The translations under genes and the position numbers were made by a program. A DNA stretch of 53,218 nucleotides. It comes from Patescibacteria group bacterium. GTDB lineage: Bacteria > Patescibacteriota > Gracilibacteria > UBA1369 > 2-02-FULL-48-14. This document shows positions 49,866 through 53,218 of this stretch, piece after piece (within the stretch, counting starts at the first letter, position 1; each line of letters starts with the position of its first letter). The notes beneath the pieces are model-generated. The model was not told where the DNA came from. It saw nothing but the letters and a program-made list of their open reading frames with translations, and made no database searches. The DNA lies in NCBI GenBank assembly GCA_018816805.1, contig JAHIVE010000030.1, positions 1 through 53,218 of the forward strand, given 5' to 3'.

Positions 49866-50312
49866 ATGCAATACAAAATTCCTCAAAACGTCAGAAGAGA
49901 AGATAAAATCGTGGGACCATTGACTTTAAAACAACTTATAATTCTTGGGGTTGGAGGTGGGATTAGCTACGCCCTATACGTAGCTTTAGCAAAAACATAT
50001 GTACTAATTTTCTCCATTGGAGTCGCTTTAGTCCCATTTCTTTTCACACTTGCTTTAACATTTATTGTTGTAAACGGCATACCATTCCACAAATGGGTGT
50101 TATTACTTAGCGAATACTTATCCACAGCCAAACAACGAACTTTCATAATGGGTGGTGCAGATATCTACTCTGCGACAATATTCGCAAAAAAAACGACTGA
50201 TCAAAAAGTCGCTGTAAAAAGCGATGAAGAAGAAACAAAAACCGATAAAATTAAAAAACTTGGAGAAATCACCAAAATATTGGATACTTATAACACTCCA
50301 CCCAAAAAATAA
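49866..50312 (+). CDS. PrgI family membrane protein
   Basis: A 148-residue PrgI family protein, the small membrane component of Gram-positive type IV secretion systems (VirB3-like position). It begins MQYKIPQNVRREDKIVGPLTLKQL, which is the family signature split here across its two conserved parts. Two helices follow (about 26-48 and 52-72), then GIPFHKWVLLLSEYL. The C-terminal 50 residues are charged and soluble. Its stop overlaps the next start as TAATG (50310-50314). PrgI and VirB4 usually sit side by side, as here. Confidence 0.88.
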   Translation: MQYKIPQNVRREDKIVGPLTLKQLIILGVGGGISYALYVALAKTYVLIFSIGVALVPFLFTLALTFIVVNGIPFHKWVLLLSEYLSTAKQRTFIMGGADIYSATIFAKKTTDQKVAVKSDEEETKTDKIKKLGEITKILDTYNTPPKK

Positions 50313-51088
50313 TGAGCCCTGAAGATAAAAAAACAAGACAGTTTAAAGGATCTGTAAAAGGAAAGAAAAAAGATCCAAAAACAAGCACGCAAATTCATCT
50401 TAAAATTGCAGAAATACGTGACAATACTGTAGTTCTAAAAAACGGTGGTCTTAGATCAGTTCTTAAAACTTCCAGCATTAACCTGAACCTGAAATCCGAA
50501 CCAGAACAAAATGCAGTCATTTACTCTTATCAAAACTTTCTTAACACTTTGGAATTTCCAATCCAAATAGTTGTTCGAAGTAAAAAATTAGACATAGACA
50601 CATATATTGAAAGTCTAAAAAAAGTTGGTGTTGCACAAACCAATCCACTTCTTCAACGCCAAACTTTTGAATACATTGAATACATCAGCAGATTGGTTGA
50701 GTATGCAGACATAATGGAAAAAGAATTTTACGTAATTGTCCCTCAGGATCCTTATAGAGAAGAAAAAAAATCATTCATAAAATCAGTCTTTGACAACATT
50801 TTCCCTCAAGACACAGTATCCAAAATCAAACAACGACAACATGAGTTCGCCGAACTTAAAAAGAAGCTTACCCAACGAGTAAATACAGTTCACTCAGGTT
50901 TGGAAGGATGTAATTTGAGAGTTCAAGAAATGAACACTCATGAACTCATTGAATTATTCTACGAAGTTAATAATCCACAGACCTCTCGTATTCAAAAATT
51001 TGGCGCGGAAGATAGTTTTGCCGTTGAAGAAGATGAAGGAGGTTCAAATGGCCCAATAAATGCAGAAACCCCAGATAGAAAAGTCTAA
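50312..51088 (+). CDS. VirB4/TraC-like N-terminal domain protein without the ATPase
   Basis: A 258-residue protein matching the N-terminal domain of VirB4/TraC-type ATPases: a basic start, HLKIAEIRDNTVVLKNGGLRSVL, ALNTLEFPIQIVVRSK-like strands (here NFLNTLEFPIQIVVRSKKL in the gene) and FYVIVPQDPYREE. A helical region (about 165-215) and an acidic tail follow. There is no Walker A or B motif, and the next gene is not an ATPase, so the motor domain is separate or missing. It is coupled to prgI by TAATG. It could pair with the VirD4-like ATPase at 21.2-23.9 kb, or with a VirB4 motor elsewhere. Confidence 0.8.
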   Translation: MSPEDKKTRQFKGSVKGKKKDPKTSTQIHLKIAEIRDNTVVLKNGGLRSVLKTSSINLNLKSEPEQNAVIYSYQNFLNTLEFPIQIVVRSKKLDIDTYIESLKKVGVAQTNPLLQRQTFEYIEYISRLVEYADIMEKEFYVIVPQDPYREEKKSFIKSVFDNIFPQDTVSKIKQRQHEFAELKKKLTQRVNTVHSGLEGCNLRVQEMNTHELIELFYEVNNPQTSRIQKFGAEDSFAVEEDEGGSNGPINAETPDRKV

Positions 51089-51093
51089 ATAGA

Positions 51094-51132
51094 TTGACTA
51101 AAACAGGGTAAAACGGTTTAATATAAAACCGT
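51094..51132 (+). promoter_or_regulatory. Promoter and overlapping inverted repeat of the RSH-like gene
   Basis: TTGACT (51094-51099), a 17-bp spacer and TTTAAT (51117-51122). ACGGTTT (51113-51119) and AAACCGT (51126-51132) form an inverted repeat over the -10 and start region, a good place for a repressor or a 5' hairpin. The start is expected near 51129, 14 nt before the ATG. Confidence 0.65.
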
Positions 51133-51142
51133 ATTTATATTT

Positions 51143-52498
51143 ATGTTAGAGTCGTACCAAGATACACTAGAAGATGATGATGGAGATATATTTTATACTG
51201 ATCCTGAAAAATTAGAAACCCACATAAAATACTCTGATGTTTTTGTTGAAAGACCTCCTTTAAATTTCAGACCTGACCAAAACCCCCCTTATAAAGAACG
51301 TGATGAAACTTTAATATTTTTACTTCAAGAAGCCATTTTTAGTGGAAAATTATTCCCAGTACCTTCACCTAATTTACCTCAAGAACATCCGAGCCGCCAT
51401 TTCTACAATAAACTCAGACTAGCACATGGCAGACTTCAAAATTCCATTAATGCACTTGAACCTTATAGAGCTCAAAAGGAATTCCGTGATGAAGCTATCA
51501 AAAGTGCAGGGCTTGAAAGTAATGATGGAAAAGAATCTGCTTCCACACAATATAGAAGAATAAGGTCTGAACATTTCTTTTTTAAAAAGGCATTTTTTGA
51601 AGCAACTATTGCTTACTTAGCTGTGTGCGCAAGTTGTCCTGACTTTTCAGACAAAACAAGACAAGAATCTACTTTAAGAATGGATATGGTTGAAGCAATG
51701 TACTACGGCCATATAAATTACCAATTAACTTTGGGCGCTTTTGAAGACTGCTGTCCCGTTCGTGATAGCGGTGAACTTTCAGTTGACCACAGTTACAATA
51801 TTGCAGTGCAAAGGTTTAACAGTCTTTTCCCTAGATTTTTTGATGCAGAAACATTTGAAGAAAAACGCAAAATCTTACACAAGCTGAAAATCAACATTCT
51901 AGCTGCTCTAAATCACGATTCTCCTGAAGATTCAACTCTTGAAAGACAGGATATGGGAGAAAAAATCTGTCAATATTTTAATCATGATTCCAGAATTCTA
52001 ACCGCCCTAAGATCAACAAATTATAAATTGCCTGACTTATATTTTGTCAGAACCCACATTGATGAAGTCCTTGATATCATTTTCGCCCTCAAAAAACCAA
52101 AAAATCGGAATGAAAGAAAGGGATATTTAAAAAGACAGATTCAAACTGCAGATGAATGCGCCATAAAAATTGCAGATAAAATTGACAACCTTCATGATCT
52201 AAAAAAGAAAATAGGAAATCCAAGAAAAGGAGAAAATGCAACTCAAACACAACTAAGAAACACAAAAGATGGAATCACAATTTATGGAATTGGTTGCAAA
52301 TTTTTAAAAGAAGATATTAATGGTGATATTAGATCTAGTCTGATCTCTCTCTGCATTCATGCCTTGGAAGAAATTAAGCGAATCAAAACAACCGAGCCAC
52401 ACATTCAAACCGCTAAAGAATGTGGTATGGAAAAAGACATCCTAGCAACTGAGCAAAAATTCACTAGATTTCTTGAAGCACTAAAAAAAGCAGCTTGA
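51143..52498 (+). CDS. Cryptic RelA/SpoT-type HD-domain protein (putative alarmone hydrolase)
   Basis: A 451-residue soluble protein that at first sight looks unassigned. Its middle carries the whole active-site set of RSH hydrolases in order: R207-D-S-G-E-x4-H216 (RKSGEPYxxH in Rel), H258-D259-x2-E262-D263 (HDxxED) and IADKIDNL with D345 and N349 (KLADRLHNM). R-to-H (9) and D-to-N (4) spacings equal those of Rel. The spacings between the blocks are longer. No synthetase domain follows; the C-terminus is helical. The N-terminal 150 residues are unassigned. It is therefore probably a small alarmone hydrolase or related nucleotide phosphohydrolase using Mn2+. Its TGA stop directly abuts the convergent 5S rRNA gene. 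Confidence 0.7.
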   Translation: MLESYQDTLEDDDGDIFYTDPEKLETHIKYSDVFVERPPLNFRPDQNPPYKERDETLIFLLQEAIFSGKLFPVPSPNLPQEHPSRHFYNKLRLAHGRLQNSINALEPYRAQKEFRDEAIKSAGLESNDGKESASTQYRRIRSEHFFFKKAFFEATIAYLAVCASCPDFSDKTRQESTLRMDMVEAMYYGHINYQLTLGAFEDCCPVRDSGELSVDHSYNIAVQRFNSLFPRFFDAETFEEKRKILHKLKINILAALNHDSPEDSTLERQDMGEKICQYFNHDSRILTALRSTNYKLPDLYFVRTHIDEVLDIIFALKKPKNRNERKGYLKRQIQTADECAIKIADKIDNLHDLKKKIGNPRKGENATQTQLRNTKDGITIYGIGCKFLKEDINGDIRSSLISLCIHALEEIKRIKTTEPHIQTAKECGMEKDILATEQKFTRFLEALKKAA

Positions 52499-52615
52499 TC
52501 TAGGCATCGTCCTACCCTTCCATAGCTAAACACTATAGTACTATCGGCGATGAAGGGCTTAACTGCTGTGTTCGGAATGGGAACAGGTGTACCCCCTTCT
52601 CTAAAGATACCTAGA
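52499..52615 (-). rRNA. 5S ribosomal RNA
   Basis: The minus strand carries the conserved 5S core (GTACCCCCTTC-type loop and CCGAACACAGCAGTTAAGCCC in complement; 52540-52600). The ends TCTAGGCATC (52499-52508) and GATACCTAGA (52606-52615) pair as helix I. The length is 117 nt. It follows the 23S gene on the minus strand. Confidence 0.95.
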
Positions 52616-52723
52616 GCAAACTGCTTTTCAGTTTACTAATTGCTAACAATTTTGAATGTGCAAAAGAAATAATTATTTTCTCAGACTGCCAGAAAAAAAG
52701 AAGATGACGGTCCTTCAAAAGAA
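52616..52723 (-). other. 23S-5S spacer
   Basis: About 108 nt between the 5S and 23S genes, A+T-rich, with no tRNA or open frame. I see no clear processing hairpin by eye. Confidence 0.6.

Positions 52724-53218
<495 letters not shown>

Overview
The window is A+T-rich, densely packed, and reads with the standard stop codons. TGA ends several intact genes (for example at 3900-3902, 15545-15547 and 52496-52498), so the UGA=Gly code of Gracilibacteria and Absconditabacteria is not in use. The gene set suggests a Candidate Phyla Radiation (Patescibacteria) bacterium, perhaps Peregrinibacteria-like. It includes PrgI and a free-standing VirB4-type N-terminal domain, a membrane VirD4/TraG-like ATPase, SLH and sortase-like surface proteins, many trypsin-like proteases, a sigma region 4-HARE protein and short cell-wall enzymes. 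That placement is inference; no database was searched.

Layout. 1-3.2 kb: elongation factor Ts, then the riboflavin genes ribBA and ribD. 3.2-9 kb: a CAP-domain protein, the lipid II flippase MurJ, a transporter-like protein with HEAT repeats and a SpoIIE-type phosphatase. 9-13 kb (minus strand): a two-gene unit made of a PKD-7TM membrane protein and a three-domain fusion of ATP-grasp ligase, degenerate retropepsin-like domain and DUF1704/MATCAP-like metallopeptidase. 13-19 kb: an Ig/FN3 surface protein, YggT, CysS, MurC, an FtsB-like protein, two CAU tRNAs and a structured element. 19-24 kb (minus): VirD4-like ATPase, LytR-CpsA-Psr protein and DnaQ-like exonuclease in one operon. 24-28 kb: a small proline/lysine repeat protein, FemAB-like transferase, GlyRS, D-aminoacyl-tRNA deacylase, DUF3467 and a Cys-rich membrane protein. 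28-33 kb: TrmB-type regulator divergent from an atypical response regulator, sigma4-HARE protein, redoxin, MgtC/DUF4010 membrane protein, tRNA-Leu and tRNA-Val. 33-43 kb: three different trypsin-like proteases, a Y-family polymerase with a possible mini-SRAP partner, a lipoprotein, a patatin and a LysM-like protein. 43-50 kb: MTHFS and GlyA, a second SpoIIE phosphatase, an orphan peptide-binding lipoprotein and LepA. 50-53 kb: PrgI, VirB4 N-domain, a cryptic RelA/SpoT-type HD hydrolase, then 5S and the 3' part of 23S rRNA on the minus strand.

Themes. (1) The ATP-grasp/retropepsin/MATCAP-like fusion with its 7TM partner looks like a membrane-linked amino-acid or peptide ligation and removal system and is the most novel item. 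(2) The 451-residue protein before the rRNA operon keeps every catalytic residue of the RSH (p)ppGpp hydrolase although it does not look like one overall. (3) Promoters are easy to read: many have a -35 element (TTGCAT, TTGAAA, TTGACA and similar), a 16-17 bp spacer and an extended -10 (TGn then TATAAT-like). At five genes the -10 hexamer ends exactly 7 nt before the start codon, which predicts leaderless mRNAs. (4) Convergent gene pairs share bidirectional hairpin terminators, and three of the four lie over coding ends. (5) Two tRNA genes are followed, directly after the CCA, by copies of the same roughly 70-90 nt element.
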